Shown: positions 8,895 to 18,821, numbered from the stretch's first letter. The stretch is 64,000 nucleotides of DNA from an uncultured Glaciecola sp. (GCA_947496235.1 CANMCE010000003.1:248001-312000), one strand, 5' to 3'. A program made the numbers and translations. The notes: generated by a model from the sequence alone, not told the origin.

Positions 8895-8920
8895 TCCAAT
8901 CTCCCCAATAGAAAAATATA

Positions 8921-8981
8921 TTTTGCATGCAAAACACTTGACGAGCAAACGCTATTTTTGCTAATTTACTTTGCATACAAA
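8921..8981 (+). promoter_or_regulatory. Twin OhrR operators and ohr promoter
   Basis: A perfect palindrome TTTTGCATGCAAAA (8921-8934) and a second, near-perfect copy TTTGCATACAAA (8970-8981) are about 48 bp apart in the divergent ohrR-ohr gap. A candidate ohr promoter is TTGACG (8938-8943) with TAATTT (8962-8967), so the two sites bracket the promoter, the second covering the expected start. The first site also lies just upstream of the ohrR ribosome binding site and could give autoregulation. Confidence 0.75.
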
Positions 8982-9004
8982 ATAAACTAACAACGGAGAA
9001 CTAA

Positions 9005-9433
9005 ATGTACAAGTTAAAACAAGTGCTTTACACGGGTGTGGCTACTTCCACTGGTGGCCGCGAAGGTACCGCTAAATCTGATGATGGAAACCTTTCGGTC
9101 AAGTTATCAACACCTAAAACCCTTGGTGGTGCTGGCGGAGAAGGCACTAACCCAGAACAGATGTTTGCAGCTGGTTATGCAGCCTGCTTTATTGGTGCGT
9201 TAAAAAATGTCGCGGCAGGCGCTAAAGTAAAGTTAGGTGATGATATTAACGTCACTGGCGAAGTCGCTATTGGTCCAATTGAACCGGGATTTGGCATAGC
9301 GGTTAAACTCACGGTAGATTTAGGTGACGTCGATCGAGATACCGCACAAGCATTGGTAGATAAAGCGCATCAGGTTTGTCCCTACTCCAATGCCACTAGA
9401 AACAACATTGAAGTAGAGATTGCACTAGCTTAA
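9005..9433 (+). CDS. ohr: Organic hydroperoxide resistance protein, OsmC/Ohr family
   Basis: Thiol peroxidase that reduces organic hydroperoxides, usually with lipoyl-protein reductant. The 142-residue length is normal for Ohr. The two catalytic cysteines are visible: Cys61 in AACF and Cys125 in the diagnostic VCPYSNATRNN. The N-terminal YTGVATSTGGREG is also typical. CGGAG precedes the ATG. It is divergent from ohrR behind two OhrR-like operators. Its stop overlaps the pilU stop (TTAA). Confidence 0.96.
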   Translation: MYKLKQVLYTGVATSTGGREGTAKSDDGNLSVKLSTPKTLGGAGGEGTNPEQMFAAGYAACFIGALKNVAAGAKVKLGDDINVTGEVAIGPIEPGFGIAVKLTVDLGDVDRDTAQALVDKAHQVCPYSNATRNNIEVEIALA

Positions 9434-10548
9434 TCTAAGTCGATTGAAACGTTGGACAAAGATCCTAATGAAGGTCCAGTGTTTTCTGCCCCAAGTTTCA
9501 TCATTAGGCGAAGATCATTTGGCGAGTCAGCATGATGTAGCGCTTGGTCTTTGCTGATTTTACCTAGGGTATAAAGCTCCATCAACGCCATATCAAAGGT
9601 TTGCATACCCATTTCTTTACCTTTGGTCATGGCTTCTTTTAGTCCACCGATTTCATTTCGGCGAATAAGATCAGCCACCAACGGCGAGTTCAATAATATT
9701 TCAATGGCCGCGACTCTGCCCTTGCCATCAATGGTTGGCACTAATTGTTGCGCTACAATGGCGCGAATGTTCATGCTTAAATCGAAGCGTAGCTTGGCAT
9801 GCAAGTCTTTAGGCGCTAAGTGCATAATACGCTCAATGGCCTGATTCGCGTTGTTGGCGTGCAATGTGGCCACACACAGGTGTCCAGTATCGGCAAAGGA
9901 CATAGCATATTCCATGGTTTCCATGGATCTGATTTCACCAATAAGAATAACGTCCGGCGCTTGTCGCAATGAGCTTTTCAACGCATCATCGAAACTCAAA
10001 GTGTCTAATCCGACTTCTCGTTGCGTTACGACACAATTTTGATGTTCGTGCACATATTCAATAGGATCTTCGATCGTAAGAATATGCCCAAAGGAATTTT
10101 GATTGCGATGCCCTATAAGCGCAGCTAATGACGTTGATTTACCAGTGCCTGTTCCACCCACAAACAATACCAAGCCCTTTTTAGCCATAATAATGTCGTT
10201 TAATACCGGCGGCAGCCCCAAATCTTGAGCTCTTGGAATATCAGTAACAATTCGACGTATAACCATCCCTGCTTTTTCACGTTGCCAAAACGCGCTGCAA
10301 CGAAAACGACCAATATGATCTCTTACCACAGCAAAGTTACATTCTTTACTTTTGGCAAAAACCTCTTTTTGTTCCTCAGACATGGCTTGATGCACTAAAT
10401 CCAGTGCTTCATATTCTGATAGCTTCATACTGGTAAGGGGTTCTAACTTACCATTGATTTTCGCACTGACTGGCATGCCTACGGTAATAAAGAGGTCAGA
10501 AGCCTGATGTGCTACCATATCAGCTAAGCATTGGTCCAGTGTCATCAT
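9430..10548 (-). CDS. pilU: Type IV pilus retraction ATPase, PilU
   Basis: PilT-dependent secretion-superfamily ATPase acting at the inner-membrane base of type IV pili. The 372-residue protein has an N-terminal PAS-like domain, Walker A GGTGTGKST (131-139), the Asp box LTIEDPIEYVH, Walker B-type DVILIGEIR and the His box TLHANN. The long C-terminus and position directly after pilT identify PilU. Start is uncertain between adjacent ATG codons at 10548 and 10545. It lies 11 nt after pilT, so the two are co-transcribed. Confidence 0.93.
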   Translation of the reverse strand: MMTLDQCLADMVAHQASDLFITVGMPVSAKINGKLEPLTSMKLSEYEALDLVHQAMSEEQKEVFAKSKECNFAVVRDHIGRFRCSAFWQREKAGMVIRRIVTDIPRAQDLGLPPVLNDIIMAKKGLVLFVGGTGTGKSTSLAALIGHRNQNSFGHILTIEDPIEYVHEHQNCVVTQREVGLDTLSFDDALKSSLRQAPDVILIGEIRSMETMEYAMSFADTGHLCVATLHANNANQAIERIMHLAPKDLHAKLRFDLSMNIRAIVAQQLVPTIDGKGRVAAIEILLNSPLVADLIRRNEIGGLKEAMTKGKEMGMQTFDMALMELYTLGKISKDQALHHADSPNDLRLMMKLGAENTGPSLGSLSNVSIDLD

Positions 10549-10559
10549 ATGCTGCTCTC

Positions 10560-11603
10560 CTAAAATCCAGTGTTTTGCGGTTTATCAATAGATTTAGCCG
10601 CTGCGTCTTGAGATGAAATGAGTCCTTGTGCAACCAGTCGTTGTAAACACTGATCCATGGTCTGCATACCATGGGCTTGCCCTGTTTGAATAACCGAATA
10701 CATTTGCGGCACTTTGTCTTCACGAATCAAATTACGAATGGCTGGAATACCTAGCATAATTTCATGGGCAGCGACTCGCCCACCGCCAATTTTTTTCAAT
10801 AAGGTCTGAGAGATTACCGCTCGCAGTGATTCGGATAACATGGACCTGACCATAGATTTTTCTTCTGCTGGAAACACATCAATAATACGGTCGATAGTTT
10901 TAGGTGCTGAGTTAGTATGTAGAGTACCAAAGACCAAGTGACCTGTTTCTGCCGCCGAAATTGCCAAACGTATGGTTTCTAAGTCACGTAGTTCACCCAC
11001 TAGAATAACATCTGGGTCTTCACGCAATGCACTTCTAAGGGCATTATTAAAGCTATGAGTGTCTCGATGCACTTCCCGTTGGTTTATCACGCTGAGTTTG
11101 TTGTCATGCACAAATTCAATAGGATCTTCAATAGTAAGTATGTGCTCACGCTTAAGTGTATTTATATGATCGATCATAGCGGCCAGAGTAGTACTTTTAC
11201 CTGAACCTGTTGCTCCTGTAACTAAAACTATACCTGTTGGCTGGTCTATAATTTTCTTAAATATGCTAGGTGCACCAAGTTGATCTAAGGTTAGAATTTC
11301 ACTTGGTATGGTCCGCAACACAGCTGCTGCACCGCGGTTTTGCATAAACGCATTAACCCTGAAACGAGAGAGATCTTTGACCTCAAATGAAAAATCCACT
11401 TCAAGATTTTCTTCGTATTCTTTGCGCTGCTTATCGTTCATAATATCGTAAATTAACCCATGCACTTCTTTATGGGATAATGGATCTACATTCAATCGTC
11501 GCATGTCGCCATCGACACGAATGATAGGTGGAAGGCCAGCGGTTAAATGTAAATCTGAGGCTTTATTTTGAACGCTAAATGCCAATAATTCGTTAATATC
11601 CAA
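10560..11603 (-). CDS. pilT: Type IV pilus retraction motor ATPase, PilT
   Basis: Hexameric ATPase that depolymerises type IV pili to power twitching motility. The 347-residue protein has Walker A GATGSGKST (130-138), LTIEDPIEFVH, DPDVILVGELRD and the conserved C-terminal AIRNLIRE motif of PilT. It leads the pilT-pilU operon and is divergent from yggS with only about 40 bp between them, the order found widely in gammaproteobacteria. Confidence 0.97.
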   Translation of the reverse strand: MDINELLAFSVQNKASDLHLTAGLPPIIRVDGDMRRLNVDPLSHKEVHGLIYDIMNDKQRKEYEENLEVDFSFEVKDLSRFRVNAFMQNRGAAAVLRTIPSEILTLDQLGAPSIFKKIIDQPTGIVLVTGATGSGKSTTLAAMIDHINTLKREHILTIEDPIEFVHDNKLSVINQREVHRDTHSFNNALRSALREDPDVILVGELRDLETIRLAISAAETGHLVFGTLHTNSAPKTIDRIIDVFPAEEKSMVRSMLSESLRAVISQTLLKKIGGGRVAAHEIMLGIPAIRNLIREDKVPQMYSVIQTGQAHGMQTMDQCLQRLVAQGLISSQDAAAKSIDKPQNTGF

Positions 11604-11644
11604 AGCCGTATCTCCAACAGGTATGTAAGGTTGTAAAAATTAAC

Positions 11645-12352
11645 ATGACAGACAACAATCCCATTGCTGAAAACCTTAAAAAGGTTCATGGGCAAATTGA
11701 GGCAGCAGCCATTGCCTGTTCTCGCAGTCCAAACGATATTCAGTTACTTGCCGTAAGTAAAACCAAACCCGTATCTGATATCATGCTTGCGTATGATGCT
11801 GGACACCGGAACTTTGGTGAAAATTACGTTCAAGAAGGCGTCGATAAAATTCAACAGCTGAAACAATATTCGGACATCCTTTGGCACTTTATCGGCCCCA
11901 TACAATCAAACAAAAGTAAATTAGTGGCAGAAAATTTTGATTGGGTACATTCCGTCGACAGATTTAAGATAGCGAAACGTTTGAATGATCAACGGCCGGA
12001 AGCCTCTTCACCTTTACAAATCTGTATTCAGGTAAATATTGACAATGATCCTAATAAGTCAGGCGTGCCCCCAAAGGAAGTCTCCGAACTGATTCGGCAA
12101 ATAGAAAAATTACCCAATTTAAAAATACGCGGTTTAATGACTATACCCAAAGCAGAACAATCTGATACTGAACTCAAGGACAGTTTTTCTCACATGCAGG
12201 ATTTGTTTATTCAATGTCAGCAAAATTGTTCCACTATCGATACCTTGTCCATGGGCATGACTCAAGATTTAGCCCTTGCAATTTCCCAAGGAAGCACCAT
12301 GGTAAGAGTAGGTACTGCCATTTTCGGCGTTAGAAACAAAGCTCAACACTAA
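11645..12352 (+). CDS. yggS: Pyridoxal-phosphate homeostasis protein YggS
   Basis: PLP-binding protein without known catalytic activity that keeps PLP and amino-acid pools balanced. The 235-residue single TIM barrel carries the PLP lysine in LLAVSKTKP (Lys39), FGENYVQE, the conserved HFIGPIQSNK and LSMGMTQDL motifs. No strong ribosome binding site is visible before the ATG. proC follows 9 nt downstream, the classic yggS-proC pair. Confidence 0.96.
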   Translation: MTDNNPIAENLKKVHGQIEAAAIACSRSPNDIQLLAVSKTKPVSDIMLAYDAGHRNFGENYVQEGVDKIQQLKQYSDILWHFIGPIQSNKSKLVAENFDWVHSVDRFKIAKRLNDQRPEASSPLQICIQVNIDNDPNKSGVPPKEVSELIRQIEKLPNLKIRGLMTIPKAEQSDTELKDSFSHMQDLFIQCQQNCSTIDTLSMGMTQDLALAISQGSTMVRVGTAIFGVRNKAQH

Positions 12353-12361
12353 AGGAATTAC

Positions 12362-13183
12362 ATGCAATACAAAAAAGTCAGTTTCATTGGTGCAGGAAAT
12401 ATGACATCCGCCATCATTCGAGGTCTGGTAGCCAGTGGCTATCCTAAGGATATGATAATGGCAAGTAACCCCAGTCGCGGGAAATTAGATGTTTTAGCAT
12501 CAGACTGTGGGATTCAAACCACTCAAACAAATACCCAAGCAGTAGAGTTTGGTGACATCGTTGTGCTGGCAGTTAAGCCTCAGTTGATGGCAGATGTTTG
12601 TAGTTCGTTAGTAAAAGAATCAAATATAGATGATAAATGCTTTGTCTCCATTGCCGCAGGAATCCCTTGCAAGCGCTTGTCTGAAATGCTCAATGGTCAC
12701 TCGAAAATAGTGCGAGTTATGCCAAATACACCTTCTGCTATAGGCCAGGGTATGTCAGGGGTATATGCCACCGAGCAAGTGCATCAAGAACAAGTGCAAT
12801 TTGTCGCCGATATGATGAAAAAAGTAGGCGATGCTATAGTTGTAGCCAATGAAGACGATATTGATACTGTGATCGCCGCAGCTGGTAGTAGCCCTGCTTA
12901 CTTCTTCTTAATTGCTGAAGCTATGCAGTCAGCGGCAGTTGACATGGGTCTCTCGACCGAGCAAGCACGTCAATTAGTGCAACAAGCGATGCTAGGAAGT
13001 GCTATGATGCTCAAGCAAAATTCTGAGGTTTCACCCGCTCAATTAAGAGCAAATGTAACCTCAAAAGGCGGAACTACCCACGAAGCAGTGGTCAGTTTGC
13101 AAAACAATAAACTTGATAGAATATTGGCAGAAGCCATGCAGGCCGCTGTCAAACGCGCGCGGGAAATGGCCGCGGAGTTTTAA
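12362..13183 (+). CDS. proC: Pyrroline-5-carboxylate reductase
   Basis: NAD(P)H-dependent last step of proline synthesis in the cytoplasm. The 273 residues include the Rossmann motif FIGAGNMTSAI near the N-terminus, VMPNTPSAIG near residue 119 and the C-terminal family signature LRANVTSKGGTTHEA. AAGGAATT precedes the ATG. It lies between yggS and yggT with short gaps, suggesting one operon. Confidence 0.97.
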   Translation: MQYKKVSFIGAGNMTSAIIRGLVASGYPKDMIMASNPSRGKLDVLASDCGIQTTQTNTQAVEFGDIVVLAVKPQLMADVCSSLVKESNIDDKCFVSIAAGIPCKRLSEMLNGHSKIVRVMPNTPSAIGQGMSGVYATEQVHQEQVQFVADMMKKVGDAIVVANEDDIDTVIAAAGSSPAYFFLIAEAMQSAAVDMGLSTEQARQLVQQAMLGSAMMLKQNSEVSPAQLRANVTSKGGTTHEAVVSLQNNKLDRILAEAMQAAVKRAREMAAEF

Positions 13184-13198
13184 GGAAGCAAAATAAAT

Positions 13199-13741
13199 AT
13201 GAACGCAATTGTTTTTCTAATAGATGTTGTAGGCGGTCTCTATTTAAGCATTATTCTGTTGCGGCTTTGGTTACAAATGGCCAGAGCAGATTTTTACAAC
13301 CCCATGAGTCAGGCAGTTGTAAAAGCCACTCAACCCGTGGTGGGGCCTTTACGTAGAATAATTCCCTCTATTGGTCCATTAGATACAGCTACCTTGTTAT
13401 TCGCTTATATCGTCTCTTGCCTTATTGTGACGATAAAAGTATTTCTTGTTTATAACGTCATTCCGGTTGCTGATGTATTAATAGCGGCAGGATTACAACT
13501 GATCAATAAAATCTATTGGTTAATTTTCATTGTGTTAATTGTAAGAGCCATTTTAAGTTGGGTAAGCCAGGGCCGAAATCCTATCGAACTCTTGTTGTAT
13601 CAACTGACTGAACCTATGCTACGTCCTATTCGCAAAGTGATCCCGCCCATGGGAGGCTTGGATCTGTCAATGTTGGTGTTAATCATCGGGCTTCAGTTTG
13701 TGAAAATCTTAATTACAGATTTAATTGGTCCTATCATTTAA
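13199..13741 (+). CDS. yggT: YggT-family membrane protein
   Basis: Inner-membrane protein of 180 residues with two YggT repeats, each with hydrophobic helices followed by an N-P-rich amphipathic loop (FYNPMSQAVVKATQPVVGPL near residue 31 and RNPIELLLYQLTEPMLRPIR near residue 126). The family has been linked to osmotic stress and cell-envelope processes, but its exact role is unclear. AAGGAAG lies upstream and it follows proC by 15 nt. Confidence 0.92.
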   Translation: MNAIVFLIDVVGGLYLSIILLRLWLQMARADFYNPMSQAVVKATQPVVGPLRRIIPSIGPLDTATLLFAYIVSCLIVTIKVFLVYNVIPVADVLIAAGLQLINKIYWLIFIVLIVRAILSWVSQGRNPIELLLYQLTEPMLRPIRKVIPPMGGLDLSMLVLIIGLQFVKILITDLIGPII

Positions 13742-13785
13742 TTCAAAAGTAATTAAGGTTGCATAGTTTGGGCGAGAGGCTACAA

Positions 13786-14235
13786 ATGATTAGGTTTCCA
13801 AAACAGATGATTAACCGCGTTGTTGTTGTTTCAATACTGACTTTACTCAGTATTCTAATGCCAGCGCAGGCTGAGCAGAAAAAGACCTTGGGGAGTTGGG
13901 ATGTGCATTACATCGTAATACCTACAACTTTTCTGACCCCAGAAGTGGCTCGTGCTTATGATATTCGCCGCAGCAAGGTGACTGCTCTGGTAAATATTTC
14001 AGTGCTTGATAAAGTGACTCAAGCAGCACAAGATGTTGAAGTAACAGGCATAGCGCGCAATCTTTTGGGGACCACCACGCCACTGACATTTAAAAAGGTA
14101 GCTGAAGGCGACGCCATTTATTATCTAGCAACAGTTGGCATTGATGATAAAGAAACTCTCAGATTCACAATAGATCTTGAGCAAGGAAAGCAATCGCAGC
14201 AGTTAAAGTTTCAACAGCTAATGTATGAAGAATAA
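13786..14235 (+). CDS. DUF4426 secreted/periplasmic protein
   Basis: A 149-residue protein with an N-terminal signal peptide ending in a typical AQA-E cleavage site near residue 27, then a beta-rich domain starting LGSWDVHYIVIPTTFL, matching DUF4426. The ATG at 13786 is chosen because GAGAGG sits 7 nt before it; an upstream TTG at 13759 would break the signal peptide. Such genes commonly follow yggT in Vibrio and Alteromonas. Function is unknown. Confidence 0.82.
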   Translation: MIRFPKQMINRVVVVSILTLLSILMPAQAEQKKTLGSWDVHYIVIPTTFLTPEVARAYDIRRSKVTALVNISVLDKVTQAAQDVEVTGIARNLLGTTTPLTFKKVAEGDAIYYLATVGIDDKETLRFTIDLEQGKQSQQLKFQQLMYEE

Positions 14236-14241
14236 AATAAC

Positions 14242-14268
14242 AGCAGCCTAAAGTCCGGCTGCTATTTT
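14242..14268. terminator. Bidirectional terminator between DUF4426 gene and GST gene
   Basis: Stem AGCAGCC (14242-14248) and GGCTGCT (14257-14263) with an 8-nt loop, followed on the plus strand by ATTTTC and on the minus strand by TTATTTTATT. It lies where two genes converge and overlaps the GST stop codon. Confidence 0.75.
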
Positions 14269-14880
14269 CACATCTTTTTCTACTTGGCGTGCTTTTTTAT
14301 ACGCCTCTCTTGAGGTCACGCGTTCTAAATAAGCCTTTACGTTATCGGGTGCAATTTCTAGTTCAAATGCTTTGGCCCAAGCTAGCGTATGGCCTGCAGC
14401 CACGTCTGCCAGCGAAAATACATCTGATATTGCATAGTCATTTTCGCCCAACATTTTGCTAAACACTTTTAACGCACGTTGAAACTCCCAAGCGCCTAAG
14501 GCTTTGTTTTGTTCTATACGCTTATCTTCTGGTAATGCAAAGCTATGTTTACCAATCAACCAAAGCGGTTGTTCAAGTTCCGTCATGACAAAGTACATCA
14601 TCTCTTCAAATTTGGCTCTTAAGGCGCTGCCAGCGACTGGAATCAACTTACCAGACTTGTCTCCTAAAAAAGACAGAATAGCGCCAGATTCCGCAATAGT
14701 AACACCGTCTACACTAATACAAGGCACCTTGCCTGTAGGTGTAATTGCTTTATATTCTGGCGCCTTATGCTCGCCTTTGTATAAGTTTACCAGTTTAAAT
14801 TCATAAGGCAGCTCAAGCTCTTCAGCTGCCCAAACACAGCGAAAGCCTCGAGAACCAGGATGGCTATAGATCGTTAGCAT
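14248..14880 (-). CDS. Glutathione S-transferase family protein
   Basis: A 210-residue cytosolic GST: the thioredoxin-like N-terminal domain (MLTIYSHPGSRGFRCVWAAE, then TPTGKVPCI and the glutathione-binding AESGAI) and the all-helical C-terminal domain with SLADVAAGHTL. The ATG at 14880 has GGAGAC upstream; the in-frame TTG at 14895 overlaps that site and is rejected. The substrate is not predictable. It follows yaaA closely on the same strand. Confidence 0.88.
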   Translation of the reverse strand: MLTIYSHPGSRGFRCVWAAEELELPYEFKLVNLYKGEHKAPEYKAITPTGKVPCISVDGVTIAESGAILSFLGDKSGKLIPVAGSALRAKFEEMMYFVMTELEQPLWLIGKHSFALPEDKRIEQNKALGAWEFQRALKVFSKMLGENDYAISDVFSLADVAAGHTLAWAKAFELEIAPDNVKAYLERVTSREAYKKARQVEKDVKIAAGL

Positions 14881-14901
14881 GTACTTTGTCTCCAATCAGC
14901 A

Positions 14902-15681
14902 TCAACGATGACTTTCTGGACGTTTGAATACCAAGTCTGTTTCAGTACTTTCATTAGCATCAAATTCGTATCCGTCTAAATCAAATCCTTTCAACTGCTC
15001 TGTTGTTGTTAACTTGTTTTGTATGATGTACCTCGCCATTAGTCCCCGGGCTTTTTTGGCAAAGAAACTAATAATTTTATATTGCCCATTCTTTTGATCT
15101 TTAAAATGCGGGGTGATTATTTTCGCTTTTAATTGTTTTGGCTTAACGGCTTTAAAGTATTCGTTAGATGCTAGATTAATCAGTACTTCTGATTGACTTT
15201 CTGCTATATCTTGATTGACCAAATCAGTAATTTTGCTTCCCCAAAAATCGTATAACGAGCCTTTTCTTGCCACTTTCAATTTAGTCCCCATTTCAAGGCG
15301 ATAAGCTTGCATTAAATCAAACGGGCGTAATACACCATATAGACCAGATAATATGCGTAAATGTTGCTGGGCAAAAATTAAATCTTCTGATGTAAGACTA
15401 TTAGCATCTAGTCCAGTGTATACATCGCCATTAAACGCAAAAATCGCAGGTCGTGAGTTATTTTCGGTAAAAGTAGTTTCGAAACTATTGAAGCGCTCTG
15501 CATTTAGAATCGCTAGCTTATCACTAATTTTCATTAGAGATGCCAAATTGGCAGGTGATAATGTGCGACATTTGTCTACCAGCACCTTGGTATCTTGTAG
15601 CAGCCTTGGTAAAGTAGCAGAAACGTCAGGAACAGCTGTTGTGTAATTTAAATTTTTTGCGGGTGATACAACTAATAGCAT
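14902..15681 (-). CDS. yaaA: Peroxide stress protein YaaA (UPF0246)
   Basis: A 259-residue protein of the YaaA/DUF328 family. In E. coli it is induced by OxyR and limits free iron and DNA damage under hydrogen peroxide stress. The start MLLVVSPAKNLNY, the LSGLYGVLRPFDLMQAYRLE block near residue 110 and the FFAKKARGLMARY segment near residue 205 are diagnostic. It is transcribed with the GST gene, 21 nt apart, and is divergent from tal. Confidence 0.94.
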   Translation of the reverse strand: MLLVVSPAKNLNYTTAVPDVSATLPRLLQDTKVLVDKCRTLSPANLASLMKISDKLAILNAERFNSFETTFTENNSRPAIFAFNGDVYTGLDANSLTSEDLIFAQQHLRILSGLYGVLRPFDLMQAYRLEMGTKLKVARKGSLYDFWGSKITDLVNQDIAESQSEVLINLASNEYFKAVKPKQLKAKIITPHFKDQKNGQYKIISFFAKKARGLMARYIIQNKLTTTEQLKGFDLDGYEFDANESTETDLVFKRPESHR

Positions 15682-15845
15682 AATTGGTGTAGAATCCCTC
15701 TTATTTGTATTATTTAATTATAAAATTATTATTAATGATGCAAATTTGTTAGAAAAAGCAAACACAGTAAAAAATTTTACTCTAGTATTGGCGAATAAGT
15801 TCTATAAGCTTAGCGCTAAATTTTTCACTAATTTACAGGAATATC

Positions 15846-16799
15846 ATGTCAAATCAATTAGCTTCTTTACGCAAAATTACTACTGTTGTCGCTGACACTG
15901 GTGATATTGATGCGATTAAAAAATACCAACCCGTTGATGCTACAACAAATCCTTCTTTATTGTTAAAGGCGGCGAGCTTGCCCCAGTATAAATCACTGTT
16001 AACCGAAGCGGTGAATTACGCTAAGTCACAAACCAGCGATGTTGATGAGCAAATCATAGAAGCAAGTGACAAACTTGCGGTATTAATTGGTAAAGAAATC
16101 GTTGAAGTTGTGCCGGGTAAAGTTTCTACAGAAGTGGATGCTAGATTGTCTTTTGACACCGAAGCCACAGTTGCTAAAGCGAAAAAACTGATCGATATGT
16201 ATTCGCAAATTGGCGTAAGTAAAGACCGCATACTCATTAAGATTGCTTCTACTTGGGAAGGCATTAAAGCAGCCGAAATTCTCGAAAAAGAAGGCATCAA
16301 CTGTAACCTAACCTTACTTTTCAGCTTTGCACAAGCGCGCGCATGTGCTGAAGCAGGCGCTTTCTTAATTTCTCCTTTTGTCGGTCGAATCCTTGATTGG
16401 TACAAAGCCAATACCGAAGACGAAGATTTCGAAGGCAAAAATGACCCAGGCGTTCAATCAGTTACCCAAATTTATCAGTATTACAAAGATCATGGCTACG
16501 ATACTATTGTTATGGGCGCCAGTTTCAGAAATACAGGGGAAATCATCGCATTGGCTGGATGTGATCGCTTAACTATCAGTCCTCAGTTATTACAAGAGCT
16601 AGAAGATACTTCAGGCGAGTTAGAAGCCGTTTTGGTTGACAATGGCAAGGTAAAAACTGCCAGTGAGAAACTCACCGAAGCTGAGTTTAGATGGGATATG
16701 AATCAAGATGCTATGGCAACCGAAAAGCTAGCCGAAGGTATTCGTAACTTCGCTAAAGACCAAGGCAAACTTGAAACCTTACTAAGCGATTTATTTTAG
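15846..16799 (+). CDS. tal: Transaldolase
   Basis: Pentose-phosphate pathway enzyme moving a dihydroxyacetone unit between sugar phosphates. The 317-residue protein has TTNPSLL near residue 33 and the Schiff-base Lys132 in [12 protein letters not shown], followed by [16 protein letters not shown] precedes the ATG. It is followed 20 nt downstream by pgi, giving a two-gene carbohydrate operon. Confidence 0.97.
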   Translation: MSNQLASLRKITTVVADTGDIDAIKKYQPVDATTNPSLLLKAASLPQYKSLLTEAVNYAKSQTSDVDEQIIEASDKLAVLIGKEIVEVVPGKVSTEVDARLSFDTEATVAKAKKLIDMYSQIGVSKDRILIKIASTWEGIKAAEILEKEGINCNLTLLFSFAQARACAEAGAFLISPFVGRILDWYKANTEDEDFEGKNDPGVQSVTQIYQYYKDHGYDTIVMGASFRNTGEIIALAGCDRLTISPQLLQELEDTSGELEAVLVDNGKVKTASEKLTEAEFRWDMNQDAMATEKLAEGIRNFAKDQGKLETLLSDLF

Positions 16800-16819
16800 T
16801 CTTAATCTAGGGAATCATT

Positions 16820-18457
16820 ATGGAAAAGTTACGCAGCGCACCCGCATGGACTAAACTAGAAACGCTTGCTCCTTTAGTTAAGCGTAAGCATATGCGACAA
16901 ATGTTTGAACTAGACCCAGAACGATCTAGCAGATACAGCTTAGAAACGTCGGGCATATTTTTGGATTATTCAAAAAATCGCGTTGATCAAAATGTACTTG
17001 ATGCTCTTTTCGCGTTAGCAAAAGAACGAAAAGTACAGCAGAAAATACAAGACATGTTCAGTGGGCAACCGATAAATACCACTGAAGATAGATCAGTGTT
17101 GCATACTGCATTGCGTAATTTTTCTGATAACCCCGTTTATGTGGCTGGCGAAAACGTCATGCCAGATGTGAAAAATACCTTAGCTAAAATGAAGACTTTC
17201 ACCGAAAGTGTGCATAGTGGCGAACACAAGGGTTATACGGGCAAAGCTATTGATACTGTTGTAAGTATCGGCATTGGAGGTTCATTTTTAGGGCCTAAAA
17301 TTGTAACCGAATCCTTAAAGCCCTATTCCAAAGAGGGCATAAAGGTACATTTTGTGGCCAATGTTGATGGATGCCATATTCATGATGTGCTCGCTAGCAT
17401 TGATGTAGAAACAACATTATTTGTCATGTCTTCTAAGTCATTCGGTACTCAGGAAACCTTACAAAATACCCTAACTGCAAAAGCTTGGTTCTTGGAACAA
17501 GGCCCAAGCCAAGAAGACATTGCAAAACATTTTGTTGCGGTAAGCTCTAACGTGCCGGCGGCAGTGGAGTTCGGCATGTCAAAAGAAAATGTGTTCCCTA
17601 TGGCTGATTGGGTAGGCGGCAGATATTCTTTATGGTCAGCTATAGGTTTACCTATTTGTTTGGCGCTTGGATTTGAACATTTTGAAAGCCTCTTAAAAGG
17701 CGCCTTCGAGATGGATGAGCATTTCCAAACAGCACCGTTTGAACAAAATATGCCGGTCATATTAGCCATGCTAGGCGTGTGGTATCGAAACTTTCTAGGT
17801 TGCCAAAGCCATGCGCTTTTGCCCTATTATCATTATTTACGCGGTTTCCCTGCTTATGTTCAGCAATTAGACATGGAAAGTAATGGTAAATCGGTAACAA
17901 TTGACGGCAAGATTGTTGATTACGGAGCAGGACCTATTATTTGGGGAAGTGAAGGAACCAATGGTCAACACTCCTTTTATCAATTGATTCACCAGTCTAA
18001 TTTACCTATTCCGGTGGACTTCATGTTTCCTATTAAGGTGCCTAATCAAAATCAAACGCACCATAATATGCTTGCATCGAACTGTTTTGGACAGGCACAA
18101 GCACTAATGCAGGGCAAAACCTTTGATGAATGCCTCGCAGATTTGCAAAATTCTTCTTTATCTGAAGCGGAAAAAAATGTGCTGGCACACCACAAAACCA
18201 TGCCTGGCAATAACCCTAGCAACACATTGGTGTTTGAACAACTGGATCCTAAGACACTTGGCGCACTAATTGCTTTGTACGAGCATAAGGTTTTTGTGCA
18301 AGGATGTATTTGGGGTATCAACTCGTTTGATCAATGGGGTGTTGAACTCGGCAAAGTGCTAGGAAATCAAGTGTTAGATATGATTGATGGAAAAACAGAT
18401 CTCACTAGCGCAGATAGCTCCACCCAGCAATTGATTAACCGATTTGTTAACAAATAG
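16820..18457 (+). CDS. pgi: Glucose-6-phosphate isomerase
   Basis: Interconverts glucose 6-phosphate and fructose 6-phosphate. The 545-residue length matches the E. coli enzyme (549). Visible features are [12 protein letters not shown] near residue 150, [12 protein letters not shown] near residue 201, the PGI signature around [16 protein letters not shown] and [14 protein letters not shown] near residue 375, and the C-terminal [20 protein letters not shown]. It is the second gene of the tal-pgi operon. Confidence 0.98.
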   Translation: MEKLRSAPAWTKLETLAPLVKRKHMRQMFELDPERSSRYSLETSGIFLDYSKNRVDQNVLDALFALAKERKVQQKIQDMFSGQPINTTEDRSVLHTALRNFSDNPVYVAGENVMPDVKNTLAKMKTFTESVHSGEHKGYTGKAIDTVVSIGIGGSFLGPKIVTESLKPYSKEGIKVHFVANVDGCHIHDVLASIDVETTLFVMSSKSFGTQETLQNTLTAKAWFLEQGPSQEDIAKHFVAVSSNVPAAVEFGMSKENVFPMADWVGGRYSLWSAIGLPICLALGFEHFESLLKGAFEMDEHFQTAPFEQNMPVILAMLGVWYRNFLGCQSHALLPYYHYLRGFPAYVQQLDMESNGKSVTIDGKIVDYGAGPIIWGSEGTNGQHSFYQLIHQSNLPIPVDFMFPIKVPNQNQTHHNMLASNCFGQAQALMQGKTFDECLADLQNSSLSEAEKNVLAHHKTMPGNNPSNTLVFEQLDPKTLGALIALYEHKVFVQGCIWGINSFDQWGVELGKVLGNQVLDMIDGKTDLTSADSSTQQLINRFVNK

Positions 18458-18460
18458 TTA

Positions 18461-18490
18461 GTTGCGGGCAATGCCCGCATAACTCTTCCC
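18461..18490 (+). terminator. Weak terminator-like hairpin after pgi
   Basis: Compact stem TGCGGGC (18463-18469) and GCCCGCA (18473-18479) with a 3-nt loop, just after the pgi stop. No T-run follows, so intrinsic termination would be inefficient. Confidence 0.4.
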
Positions 18491-18644
18491 CCGCAGTACC
18501 TCTGTCAGAAAAGCTTCATAAAAATTTCGTTTACTTTTAACATAATTTTAACTTAATTATTTTATTTTTAAGCTTGTTGTGTTAAAAAGTAAGCAGTGGC
18601 AATAACAATAACATCCACGTGTAGTAACTGATAGGAGCATCCTC

Positions 18645-18821
18645 ATGGAATCAGTCGAAATTCTCTCTATGATAGACAATGAAACTCGTCCTGCTAAAAC
18701 TAATAGCAAGAAGCGCAAGTGGCGCGAAATCGAAGCTATTCAAGACAGATACAAGTTACAGCGCGAACTTTCTGACATGGATCTTTCGTTAGAACTTGAG
18801 CTAGAGCAACTAACTCGATAG
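18645..18821 (+). CDS. DUF3545 family small protein
   Basis: A 58-residue open frame with AGGAG (18633-18637) 7 nt before the ATG. The translation contains the basic stretch SKKRKWREIEAIQDRYKLQR and an acidic, leucine-rich C-terminus (LSLELELEQLTR). The KWREIEAI core matches what I recall of DUF3545, a short protein family of Vibrio and Alteromonadales with no known function. It is probably helical and cytoplasmic. The stop is directly next to the ung stop on the other strand. Confidence 0.75.
   Translation: MESVEILSMIDNETRPAKTNSKKRKWREIEAIQDRYKLQRELSDMDLSLELELEQLTR

Noticed and set aside
8895-8948. N-terminal extension of OhrR through the operator
   Set aside because: The longer frame covers the palindrome and starts from a codon without a ribosome binding site. 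The ATG at 8894 has GGGGAGA at correct distance and family length.
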